A stretch of DNA of 64,000 bases from Myxocyprinus asiaticus. Lineage: Eukaryota > Chordata > Actinopteri > Cypriniformes > Catostomidae. This document shows, one piece after another, positions 55,080-64,000 of the stretch. The stretch's first letter is position 1. Each line of letters begins with the position of its first letter. Below the pieces are notes generated by a model. That model ran no database searches and was not told the origin of the DNA. It saw only the letters and a list, made by a program, of their open reading frames with translations. Where the stretch lies: positions 13,932,281 through 13,996,280 of the forward strand of contig NC_059373.1 in NCBI RefSeq assembly GCF_019703515.2, read 5' to 3'. The position numbers and the translations under genes are program-made.

Positions 55080-57880
55080 CTGTAGTTAGAAAAGTTATCA
55101 TCACACATGGACAGAATTTTCAGTGCTTTTTGTCAGTAACACAGACAGCAGATCTGGTGTCATTATTATGAATTATTTATTTGAGGTATTGTGTTATGGG
55201 ACTTTCTGGGTGAACTTTCTCCCCTCACCTGCACCAGCATCTCTTCTCCTGGACTATTTAAAGGGTCGTTCACCTCTGGCCACTGTCTTTTTTAACCCAT
55301 TCATTTCCATAACAGAAACATCTTTGCTCACAAGAAGGGACTATCCTACTGATTCTACGAATGGTTCACAATGTCTTAAAAGTGAGTTGGTGGTAAGAAA
55401 GAATGGATGTTTGTTTAGCTACAGTTTTGGTACACAATAGCCTATTAGAATACATTGTTTGCTCTCAAGCAGACTTTATTCCATTGGATCAGTTAATTTC
55501 AATGCATTATCAATGCAAAATTTCTCAGTGATGATGACAGAACAATGTCTGTGCTACATACATTTTAAGAACTCACTGTAGGGGACTTGCAAGCAATTAT
55601 GATAAAATATGAACTGCAGTATTTTGATTGTATCATACCTATAATACAATATGATCATATTAAAAATAATGTACTGGTAATTCTTAGTATTAAGAACTTT
55701 TATTGCTATTATTTACAGTATATGATTCCTTCATCACCACAACTAATCTGAGGAGAACTACTTTTCTTTCAAGAAACTATTTGTCCCAAAATGTATTTGC
55801 TGTTCGTAGGTTACATTGTGATTCACATGAATTAAAAAATTCACCAGAATGCAGGAAATTACATCTCTGAAACACACATTTTCTTATAACAATCGGATCT
55901 GGGAACTATGTAGTAACAATTTCCAAAATTGTCAAAGGCTACATTTCAGACAAATATTTTAGTACTTTGCCTTTGATGTTCCTTCTGTCCTGCCACCTCT
56001 ATATCATAAATGATAACACAACGTGCACTAGGTTTCCAAAAATGAAGCCTATTGTGTTATGAAGAACTTTGTGTAAATGTTTTATGGATAAATTAAGAGA
56101 AAACACTTCACCCTACAAACAACACAAAACAATGCACGTAATTTTCAATCAGGGTTGAGCATTAAATTATACAAAGTGACAGTAGAAACACATCTGGCAA
56201 CCATTTCAATTCATTTTTATTACAGAGACTGTATTCAGATAATTCATAATAGGGCAATAGAAAGTTTATGTATGCGGCACATTTCATACACCATGGCAAA
56301 TTAGAAATGCTTAGCGTAATGCTTTAAAAAAATAATAAAATAAAAATACATCTTGGTAAAGTGAATATTAAAAAATTATGTGTTGTGAAATACCATAAAC
56401 AAATTTAGATATGCTTGTAAGATATGTAATAAAAAGACCATGAAAAACAAGCCTCACTAAGTGTGAAACCTGTCAGTGCAACAAAGAATAATGTGTGCTA
56501 TCATAATATTTACAGGGTGGCACATAGTATGTTATACAAATTTGTTACTCCAGCATACGACTTGCTTCATATCAGAACAGTCATAATGAATGTGATCCAT
56601 CACCAAACAATTAACACAAAACACACAATACACAATACAGAATAAACTAAAATAATAAAACACCAATGTACACACAAACATATAAATTATGTCTGCCTTG
56701 GGGGAATATTTCATGTCTGATTGTCGATGTGGTTACATGTGCATTATTGTAAACTGGTGAGGTAACACGTACAAAGTACAGACACAAGTGGAGCAGGCAG
56801 AGATATAGGGAGCCCCTCCTCCTGTGACTACTGCATTGTGGGAAACATATTGCAGGAGATGGCCGAATTGCAGCAACCAGACTGTCATGAGGATATTTAG
56901 CTATATCCAGGAGTTGTAGAACACTTCAGGAACTCATTAGAATTATTATTCAATAGTATAGCAGATGCTTATTGACATGAGCAAACGTCAGCAAATGGGT
57001 GCTAGTTGACATGAATAGTAAAACAAAACCAGTACTCATAGAAAGTTATAGTATTTTACAGTAAAATATAAGAAGGTAATAAAACAAAAAGTGCAGATAA
57101 ATGGACAGTGAAAGTATAAAAACATTAAAAGAAGATAGTCACAATTAAAACCATTAAGTAATAATATTTTGAAGAATTTGTACTGAGATCTCTTAATACA
57201 GTGGGAATCATGTATATTATGGATTATGCAAAAGAAAAAGGTTGAAAATCTTTTAGTTTAAACCAGTGATTAAACCTCAACTAATGTTTCTGTCATCAGA
57301 TCCAGAGAGATTATATTAAAGAGTTAGAGTACAAAAATACAGAAGGTGTGTTCCCAGTCTGATGTGTTGTCATTGTGATCAGTAAGTCTCTGGATCCGAG
57401 GGCTCTACAAGAAACATATTTTGGCAGCATATCAACTATAAAGCCTGGGGGAAAGTGCATGATTTAAAAACAGACAATAAGATCTTAAAAGAGACTATAT
57501 ACTCAGACTAACTGGAAGCCAAAGCAGGAACTTCATATAGAACTGGTGTGTGCTCTTGTCCTGGCTCCATTTAAAACTGTAGCATCATGAATCTGTACAA
57601 CCTGAAACTAGCAAGCTTGGAGGAGATCTACTTGAAATTACTGCTAAAAAAATAATCAGTTAACTGGTTAGCCTGAGAAACGCAAAATTGTAAATCAGTT
57701 TTGATAATAGCTTCCATTTAAGTACAATTTACTGTATTTGAAAAGGATAATCCACCCAGTATCAATATTGCTTTCCATGGAGTCATGGTTAGTTAACTGA
57801 ATTCATTTAAAGAGTGAAGACATCCACTTTTCCTGGTTCCTGTTTTATCCTAACTGTACTCCACATAACAGCAGCAAGGC
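55080..57880. other. Non-coding interior of the large hAT-type element
   Basis: AT-rich, without recognised domains. The minus strand below the possible exon at 57881 has no long open frame, and an AATAAA on the minus strand near 56214 could end a long 3' untranslated region. This is speculative. Confidence 0.3.
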
Positions 57881-57985
57881 CTAAAGCCTCTCACACCCTG
57901 TCATTTTGCACTCTGTAGATAGTGTACCTGTAGATGGTGCTGCAGGTTGTGGCCCTAGACCTGGTAGTGTTGTGCTGATCAGGGT
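57881..57985 (-). other. Possible terminal coding exon
   Basis: On the minus strand a good splice-acceptor context (TTGTTGTTTTTTTCAG, AG at 57986-57987) is followed by TLISTTLPGLGPQPAAPSTG, then TLSTECKMTGCERL and a stop. The composition looks protein-like. The family is not recognised. It lies inside the large hAT-type element, so it could be the element's own exon, a captured host exon, or chance. Confidence 0.25.
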
Positions 57986-58308
57986 CTGAAAAAAACAACA
58001 ACATAATAATAATAATGTCAAGGTTGAAAAAGGGTGTAGCATTAATGTAGATCCCCTAATATGATCATGATTTAAACACTTAGAAGTAATAGCATTTAAA
58101 AGACAAGTAATCACAGTAATATTGCACTGCATTTTTTATTAAAAAAAAAGATATCAGCCTATACGTAGCATTTGCGATTTATTACTTTCCTCTGCATAAC
58201 AAACTGTGATAATGAATCAAAAGGTGTTATCATCACACTTACAGTTTGACTGACTTACAGATTTGACAAACAGAGGCAGGCCAGAGGCAGCTGCCACAAA
58301 CAAAGGCA

Positions 58309-58500
58309 GGTCTCAATCTAGGTGGCGGAGGACGAATCTCAGTTGCTTCCACGTCTGAGACAGTTAATCTGCGCATCTTATCACGTGGCTTGTTGAGCAC
58401 ATTACTGCAGAGACATAGTGCGTGTGGAGGCTTCAGGCTATTCTCCGCAGCATCCACACACAACTCACCACGTGCCCCACCGAGAACGAGAACCACATTA
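58309..58500 (-). mobile_element. tRNA-derived SINE, 3' body (split by Tc1)
   Basis: On the minus strand: AATGTGGTTCTCGTTCTCGG, GTGGTGAGTTGTGTGTGGAT, AAGCCACGTGATAAGATGCG and AGATTCGTCCTCCGCCACCT, the body of a SINE common in cyprinids. Its head is on the other side of the Tc1 element (60062-60232). The tail beyond 58309 is missing. Confidence 0.85.
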
Positions 58501-60061
58501 CAGGTGCATCTCAATAAATTAGAATGTCGTAGAAAAGTTCATTTATTTCAGTAATTCAACTCAAATTGTGAAACTCGTGTATTAAATAAATTCAGTGCAC
58601 ACAGACTGAAGTAGTTTAAGTCTTTGGTTCTTTTAATTGTGATGATTTTGGCTCACATTTAACAAAAACCCACCAATTCACTATTTCAAAAAATTAGAAT
58701 ATGGTGACATGCCAATCAGCTAATCAACTCAAAACACCTGCAAAGGTTTCCTGAGCCTTCAAAATGGTCTCTCAGTTTGGTTCACTAGGCTACACAATCA
58801 TGGGGAAGACTGCTGATCTGACAGTTGTCCAGAAGACAATCATTGACACCCTTCACAAGGAGGGTAAGCCACAAACATTCATTGCCAAAGAAGCTGGCTG
58901 TTCACAGAGTGCTGTTTCCAAGCATGTTAACAGAAAGTTGAGTGGAAGGAAAAAGTGTGGAAGAAAAAGATGCACAACCAACCGAGAGAACCACAGCCTT
59001 ATGAGGACTGTCAAGCAAAATCGATTCAAGAATTTGGGTGAACTTCACAAGGAATGGACTGAGGCTGGGGTCAAGGCATCAAGAGCCACCACACACAGAC
59101 GTGTCAAGGAATTTGGCTACAGTTGTCGTATTCCTCTTGTTAAGCCACTCCTGAACCACAGACAACGTCAGAGGCGTCTTACCTGGGCTAAGGAGAAGAA
59201 GAACTGGACTGTTGCCCAGTGGTCCAAAGTCCTCTTTTCAGATGAGAGCAAGTTTTGTATTTCATTTGGAAACCAAGGTCCTAGAGTCTGGAGGAAGGGT
59301 GGAGAAGCTCATAGCCCAAGTTGCTTGAAGTCCAGTGTTAAGTTTCCACAGTCTGTGATGATTTGGGGTCCATTGTGTTTTTTGAAAACTAAAGTCACTG
59401 CACCCGTTTACCAAGAAATTTTGGAGCACTTCATGCTTCCTTCTGCTGACCAGCTTTTTAAAGATGCTGATTTCATTTTCCAGCAGGATTTGGCACCTGC
59501 CCACACTGCCAAAAGCACCAAAAGTTGGTTAAATGACCATGGTGTTGGTGTGCTTGACTGGCCAGCAAACTCACCAGACCTGAACCCCATAGAGAATCTA
59601 TGGGGTATTGTCAAGAGGAAAATGAGAAACAAGAGACCAAAAAATGCAGATGAGCTGAAGGCCACTGTCAAAGAAACCTGGGCTTCCATACCACCTCAGC
59701 AGTGCCACAAACTGATCACCTCCATGCCACGCCGAATTGAGGCAGTAATTAAAGCAAAAGGAGCCCCTACCAAGTATTGAGTACATATACAGTAAATGAA
59801 CATACTTTCCAGAAGGCCAACAATTCACTAAAAATGTTTTTTTTTATTGGTCTTATGATGTATTCTAATTTTTTGAGATAGTGAATTGGTGGGTTTTTGT
59901 TAAATGTGAGCCAAAATCATCACAATTAAAAGAACCAAAGATTTAAACTACTTCAGTCTGTGTGCACTGAATCTATTTAATACACGAGTTTCACAATTTG
60001 AGTTGAATTACTGAAATAAATGAACTTTTCCACGACATTCTAATTTATTGAGATGCACCTG
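58501..60061 (+). mobile_element. Tc1-type transposon 5, nearly intact
   Basis: Terminal inverted repeats of about 200 bases (58501-58701 and 59861-60061), starting CAGGTGCATCTCAATAAATT, are almost exact reverse complements and flanked by TA (58499-58500 and 60062-60063). It is 1561 bases with a single 338-codon transposase. It is inserted in a SINE. Low damage suggests it is the youngest DNA transposon in the window. Confidence 0.95.
58764..59780 (+). CDS. Tc1-type DD34E transposase, full-length frame with a small gap
   Basis: This enzyme cuts the element out and inserts it at TA. The uninterrupted frame is 338 codons; the biological start is probably the internal ATG at 58800 (MGKTADLTVVQK), as in related proteins. 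Domains: a helix-turn-helix (residues about 15-65, FIAKEAGCSQSAVSKHVNRK), a GRKKCGRKR basic stretch that may act as AT-hook/nuclear signal, a second helix-turn-helix (about 75-125), then the catalytic domain. The triad is D in FSDESKF, D in IFQQDLAPAHTA, and E in LNPIENLWG, with 34 residues between the last two. About eight residues expected after VMIWG (the AMSSAGVG region) are missing, apparently an in-frame deletion. This may impair folding. It ends KAKGAPTKY. Confidence 0.92.
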   Translation: MVSQFGSLGYTIMGKTADLTVVQKTIIDTLHKEGKPQTFIAKEAGCSQSAVSKHVNRKLSGRKKCGRKRCTTNRENHSLMRTVKQNRFKNLGELHKEWTEAGVKASRATTHRRVKEFGYSCRIPLVKPLLNHRQRQRRLTWAKEKKNWTVAQWSKVLFSDESKFCISFGNQGPRVWRKGGEAHSPSCLKSSVKFPQSVMIWGPLCFLKTKVTAPVYQEILEHFMLPSADQLFKDADFIFQQDLAPAHTAKSTKSWLNDHGVGVLDWPANSPDLNPIENLWGIVKRKMRNKRPKNADELKATVKETWASIPPQQCHKLITSMPRRIEAVIKAKGAPTKY

Positions 60062-60232
60062 TATAGCGACCCCGAGGAGGTTACCCCATGTAACTCTACC
60101 CTCCCTAGCAACTGGGCCAATCTGGTTGCTAAGGAGACCTGGCTGGAGTCACTCAGCATGCTCTGGATTTGAACTCATGACTCCAGGGGTGGCAGTCAGC
60201 ATCTTTACTCACTGAGCTACCCAGGCCCCCAA
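60062..60232 (-). mobile_element. tRNA-derived SINE, head (split by Tc1)
   Basis: On the minus strand: GGCCTGGGTAGCTCAGTGAG (A box), GAGTTCAAATCCAGAG (B box), then AGCCAGGTCTCCTTAGCAAC and GGGGTAACCTCCTCGGGGTC. Joined with 58309-58500 across the TA duplication it forms one SINE. The boxes make an RNA polymerase III promoter. Confidence 0.88.
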
Positions 60233-60984
60233 CCCATCAACTCACTTTTAAGACATTATGAACCATTCATAAAATCACAACCACTTACTATACAACAAAA
60301 AAAATTTCATTGTCTACTTGTTGCTATACTTTAATGATTAGAGAGGCCATATATATGTAGTTGTGGGAACGCACCCCTTCGCACTTTAGTAGACTTAAGT
60401 AGCCTAAGCGGATCAGACTTTTACGAACAGTAAAAGAATATCCCAAAACAGCTGTGATTGAGCTCAAGACTGAATCTGAGGACAGCCGCTTTGTAACAAA
60501 TAATTTGACCGCAGCTTATAAACTGTGAATTTGTGTGTAACAGCTCACCTGTCTGAAGTGTAGAAAAGTACACAGTATCATTTTCCGTTAGATCCTGAAC
60601 CTGTCTCCATGTCGGGGATAATTTATTATAAGTAATTAATGAAATAACCGTTGTCCTTGACCGCAACGAAAGCCGCACATGACCATACCATCTCGGCGCA
60701 CCTAACCCCCAATACCCCCACCACAAACTGCAGCAGCTGCAGCTGAGCTTGCCACCGGAAGTGCCGCTACTAGCTGCCTTTGCTGTGATTTGAGCCAGCC
60801 CTTACGGCACTGCTGTTGTCCTGCATGCATTTGGCCAAACAAATGGTATTTCACATAAGGCTGCCATTTGGATTTATAATAGATATCTCAAACTAAATAA
60901 ATAATTGATTTAGAGCTCGGGGCCTTTTGGGTTTAGAGGCCCCTGGGCAACGGCCCCATCGGCCCGGTGGTTAATCTGTCCCTG
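60233..60984. other. Right interior of the large hAT-type element
   Basis: Includes the inverted partner segment (about 60755-60830) and the right terminal region. A 101-codon minus-strand frame (60421-60726) with a splice-donor-like CAGACAGGTGAGC is not recognised. Nothing else supported. Confidence 0.4.
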
Positions 60985-61104
60985 ACAAAGACATATCATT
61001 GTCTAGCTGGGTTTAACTCCCAGATCAGGGTGGAAGAACTGTCTTTCCATAGTATTAATGTATGGCATATTTTCAGCTCTCTAGAAGTCTCCAGATATTC
61101 CCAA

Positions 61105-61170
61105 GAGGTCCTCATTGCGGACTGTAGCACAATGACGTAGTGGATTTCAGCTACTATGTCACGGACATCC
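61105..61170 (-). repeat. Diverged inverted counterpart of 63535-63600
   Basis: The reverse complement reads CACTACGTCATTGTGCTACA, GTCCGCAATGAGGACCTCTT, which parallels CTACTACGTCATCGCAATAC, AGTCTGCAGCGAGGACAGTC at 63560-63598. These may be 5' parts of two LINE copies in opposite orientation, or ends of one element. Confidence 0.45.
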
Positions 61171-61332
61171 ATTACCAAGTGGATTATATCCATGTTTTAA
61201 TGGATTTAAAACATTCGGAGCCGTGATAAAGGCTACTGGATGTTTTTAAAGCAAACATTTGACTCAGTATGTACAGTATATAGCGTTATGTGTAAATAAA
61301 AAGTGAAAGAGTGCAATAATGACTGTATTTCC

Positions 61333-61830
61333 TTAAAGGTACAATATGTAACATTTTTTATGTATATTCCCCATTTTTTTTTTTTTTTTTTTGCCAATGT
61401 GTGAACGGCTTGTAACGCAACTAAAAAAATTAGCCTTCCCGGACTTCCTAGGTTGCCTATTAAAGCCTGTAGACTGATTTTCATGCGAAGGGAGCAGGTC
61501 GCTTTTGCCGGGAAAATCCAAAGGATGTGACGTTTATGCATGCTCCCGAGAGCCTTGCCTCAGACAGTGATAGCTTCTCTTCCGTTATTCAACAGCGACA
61601 ACAGACAGTCTGCAACACTAGATAATGTTATCTTTGAGATGGAATCCAGCAAACGTCCAGCTCTCAGCACAACACCAACTCCTACACAAACTTTAAAAAA
61701 ATTAGCTGCTGAATCCCGTCTGGCTAAGCAGGAACATGATCGTGGTCGAGCAAAAACTAGAGTGAACATCGGCAGGGCATTTGATTCCTGGAGGGACCTT
61801 CATCGACCCTGAATTGGCGTTCTTCTAACT
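61333..61830 (+). mobile_element. DNA-transposon start with exon-like ORF
   Basis: TTAAAGGTACAATATGTAAC at the left recalls ends of TTAA-targeting fish transposons. A frame (61540-61812, 90 codons) includes MESSKRPALSTTPTPTQTLK, KLAAESRLAKQEHDRGRAKT and RVNIGRAFDSWRDLHRP. A similar basic N-terminus with a W-R-L motif is known from repetitive fish ORFs. A splice-donor-like ACAGGTAAGC lies just downstream (about 61835). The superfamily is uncertain (Kolobok-like is one possibility), and no right end was found. Confidence 0.45.
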
Positions 61831-62248
61831 GGACAGGTAAGCTTACATAACTGCAAAGCATGTGAAATATAGTGCCATAAGGATTGATCTGGGTAATTTT
61901 AGCTAACTTGATCTTGCCTGCTAACGCTGACGAATTGCAAGCTACCTTGCTTCATAACTTTCAAATAATTTCAACGATCTTCTCTTTATACTAAATGTCA
62001 GATATGCTGATTCACAGTAACTGACATAATGTTCATCTGTAATTATTCAGCAAGATAAACTACAATAACACATGAAATGAATGTTAGACAATGTTCAAGA
62101 TAATGCAAAAAGCTCCATTCATTAGTGTAACGTAACTTGGTTATACAGAAAATATATACAATCTATTATTATAAAACAATAGCACATCGATATCTCAAAA
62201 TGACAGTTATGATGGAATCACATCAATACTGAATTGTGTCAACACATT
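61831..62248. other. Non-coding stretch, nothing recognised
   Basis: AT-rich; probably interior of the element starting at 61333. Confidence 0.35.
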
Positions 62249-62501
62249 TGTGGCAGCGGGGGCGTGGTCGAGCCTCTGAGAGAGAGTGGTAAGGGTGCAT
62301 ACACCTGAGCCAAATTATGACTAACACCTGTCTCTAATTGTAGTGAGATTGGGGAGAGCAGCATAAAAGGACCATGCCAGCGCCAGATCGAGAGAGAGAC
62401 TGGGTGAGAACTTTATTGTGAAGCTGTAAACCAGAGAAGTGGTCAATTAAAAGTTCCCTACCTGTGTTTGAAGAATCCAGTTCCAGTCCTTCCTTGTTAC
62501 A
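62249..62501 (+). mobile_element. Solo LTR, family related to 44075-45195
   Basis: Starts TGTGGCAGCGGGGGCGTGGT, contains a TATA-like GCATAAAAGGACCATG and ends CCTTCCTTGTTACA. Termini match those of the solo LTR at 44075 (read on minus). No internal genes. The flanking pentamers (ACATT, ATATG) are not a clear duplication. Confidence 0.65.
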
Positions 62502-63530
62502 ATATGTATAATGTACAATCTATTTTATAAACAGCTACTGTCATCATCCACCAAATTTAGCTAACAGCTATTGATAAAGCTCGCTAGCTAACGCCGACAT
62601 TGACTGCATTTATACGATAGCCTATGTATCATGCAAAGAAAAGTGATTACTTAAAACTAAAGTCTCGCATAGTCAGACCTATATCCACACTTTGTTTTAG
62701 CCCTGTTCCAGCACTGGAGAGTCAAATAAAATATACAGTCTCAAAGTTTGTAGTAAAACAATCATAACTGTGTAATTTAAATTATGCTACCTCATCTGTC
62801 AGCATGATGTCAGTGAATCACGTTCAGTCTCTTTGTACGTTACGTCATTGTTTTGGTCGATGCTGGCGACCCTTATGGTGTGTGCGCGCGAGCACGAGCA
62901 ACAGGTAGCTGGCTGCAGTTCACTTAACGGTTGTCTTTAATAACAACGGTTTCTGAATGTTAATAGTATAGTATAGCATATTAATAACTTTTGAGCTTCG
63001 GGAATTTCAGTCTTTTAAAGAATATGGGAGGCTGCTGACTATTTGGAGTGAATTTGTTTGGTATAGATGATAACTAATATATACACATTTTTATATCGTC
63101 CTATTTCTTCTTTAATTTGATTTGGGATTAAAATCTTATTTTAGTATAACATGTCTTATACTTAAGATGACAAGAATAAAAAGAAGAAAACGTTTATGCA
63201 TCCTGCAATGGTCGATTACAACACTGCACAAGTAGTTTCGTGGAGATAAAATACAAAACGGTGCGTATATCCAGAATTTCAAATAAACACCAAACTTTGG
63301 AGCTGCCAGAGAAAAAATTACATTTGTTATATGGATGAATTTAAACATTAAAGCTGTGCAGTGGTTAAACTACTAACTTTTAGTAGCCACTAGGCTAATA
63401 TAACCTGTAAAACAAAACTGCTTATAGGCTATATGCCGCACTGACAACACTAAATAATATAATATTGTCAAGAGAATCAAATATAATATGAAGCTGTGCG
63501 CATGCACATTAAAAACATTCAATACGTCAC
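62502..63530. other. Non-coding stretch, nothing recognised
   Basis: No gene or repeat family was recognised, apart from the related inverted segment beginning about 63535. Confidence 0.4.
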
Positions 63531-63601
63531 TGAAGTCGAGTGCGTAGTGGATTAAATCTACTACGTCATCGCAATACAGTCTGCAGCGAGGACAGTCTCG
63601 A

Positions 63602-63997
63602 ATATTTTCATAAGAGTGTTTACCTTAATTGCAAAAATTCTTTCTCACAAACAAAGTGAAAGAAGTTTCCTTTAAGCTGATACACAGGTTTTACCCTGCT
63701 AAGAAATATATACAAAAGTTAAGAGCTGAAATTGATTTAACATGCTCTTTTTGTCTGAACACTGATGAAACAGTGGTACACTTATTTTGGTCATGTCACT
63801 ACACTCAGAAGCTTTGGGATGATATTGGTGTTTTTGTCAAGTGTAAGATTTTGCCAGGCTTCTCAATACATATGAGAAACTTTATATTTGGGTATTTTGA
63901 CTCAGACCCCACAAAAGAAAATATCTGTTTTGTTATTAATTTAAAAAAAATTACTAAGCAAATTTTACATTCACAAATGCACATTTTCAAACTGTAA
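63602..63997 (+). pseudogene. L1/Tx1-like LINE, C-terminal end
   Basis: The open frame of 122 codons (63629-63997) includes FKLIHRFYPAKKYIQKLRAE, then CSFCLNTDETVVHLFWSCHY, a C-x2-C...H...C-H zinc-knuckle-like cluster. ILPGFSIHMRNFIFGYF and the final KKITKQILHSQMHIFKL follow. This is the tail of the reverse transcriptase protein of L1/Tx1-type LINEs in fish. The 5' part is missing, and the stop lies 3 bases before the window edge, so the 3' end is outside. Confidence 0.75.
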
Positions 63998-64000
63998 ACC

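Larger units (their letters stand above)
53354..60984. mobile_element. Putative 7.6-kb hAT-type element with 8-bp target duplication
   Basis: The left end CAAGGATGGATTAAGAACTG and right end (reverse complement CAGGGACAGATTAACCACCG) share CA..GG...GATTAA and then GGCCCATGGGCC or GGGCCGATGGGGCC. The identical octamer ACAAAGAC flanks both sides (53346-53353 and 60985-60992). Two further inverted segments lie inside (about 54840-54915 and 60755-60830). No hAT transposase or dimerisation region was recognised. The interior includes a dispersed repeat, a minisatellite, a possible exon, and a SINE split by a Tc1 element. It is either a large non-autonomous element or one swollen by later insertions. 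Confidence 0.65.

Noticed and set aside
1..64000. CRISPR arrays, operons, bacterial promoters or terminators
   Set aside because: The DNA is clearly vertebrate. No regularly spaced direct repeats with unique spacers occur; the simple repeats are microsatellites.

Overview
The window is repeat-dense vertebrate DNA. It is most likely from a cyprinid (carp, barb or minnow-type) fish. The evidence is several Tc1-type transposons, foldback MITEs whose ends read AAAGGGATAGTTCACCC, a tRNA-derived SINE of the kind common in cyprinids, L2-like LINE pieces, and DIRS-type retrotransposons. No complete host protein-coding gene is visible. Nearly everything that can be read is a mobile element, often one inside another, in an AT-rich intergenic or intronic background.

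Layout. 1-13 kb: a palindromic repeat split by a Tc1 element with TA duplication (1278-3535), a SINE, then two different Tc1-like elements almost touching (8563-10183 and 10192-11283), and an L2-like LINE tail. 13.3-16.1 kb: a 1.8 kb inverted duplication around foldback MITEs, interrupted by a 687 bp hAT-type element with a perfect 8 bp target duplication. 16.3-19.2 kb: a deleted Ty3/gypsy element with both LTRs. 20.5-26.2 kb: a 418 bp direct duplication, the 5' part of a DIRS element (A), and half of a Tdr1/Sleeping-Beauty-type Tc1. 29.5-33 kb: a mosaic of LINE 5' pieces, an antisense 28S rRNA fragment, and Ty3/gypsy gag-pro and RT pieces facing opposite ways. 33.2-42 kb: an L2-like LINE split by a 6.3 kb DIRS element (B). 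43.9-45.6 kb: a triple nest (hAT element in a solo LTR in the palindromic repeat). 46.6-49.3 kb: an internally deleted DIRS element (C) with both termini and its internal complementary region. 50-53 kb: foldback MITEs, one holding a THAP-like start. 53.35-60.98 kb: an apparent 7.6 kb element with hAT-type ends and an exact 8 bp target duplication, containing a SINE that is itself split by a nearly intact Tc1. 61-64 kb: an exon-like transposon ORF, a solo LTR, and the C-terminal end of an L1/Tx1-like LINE at the window edge.

The three DIRS copies are the most informative system. Together they show Gag, reverse transcriptase-RNase H and tyrosine recombinase, inverted terminal repeats carrying a CCAAT palindrome, an octamer motif and a TATA box, and an internal complementary region that is the joint of both ends. 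The best-preserved coding gene is the 338-codon Tc1 transposase at 58764-59780, which keeps its DD34E residues but appears to lack a short stretch upstream of the second aspartate. No search or alignment software was used. Family names rest on recognised motifs, and boundaries without an exact target duplication are approximate.
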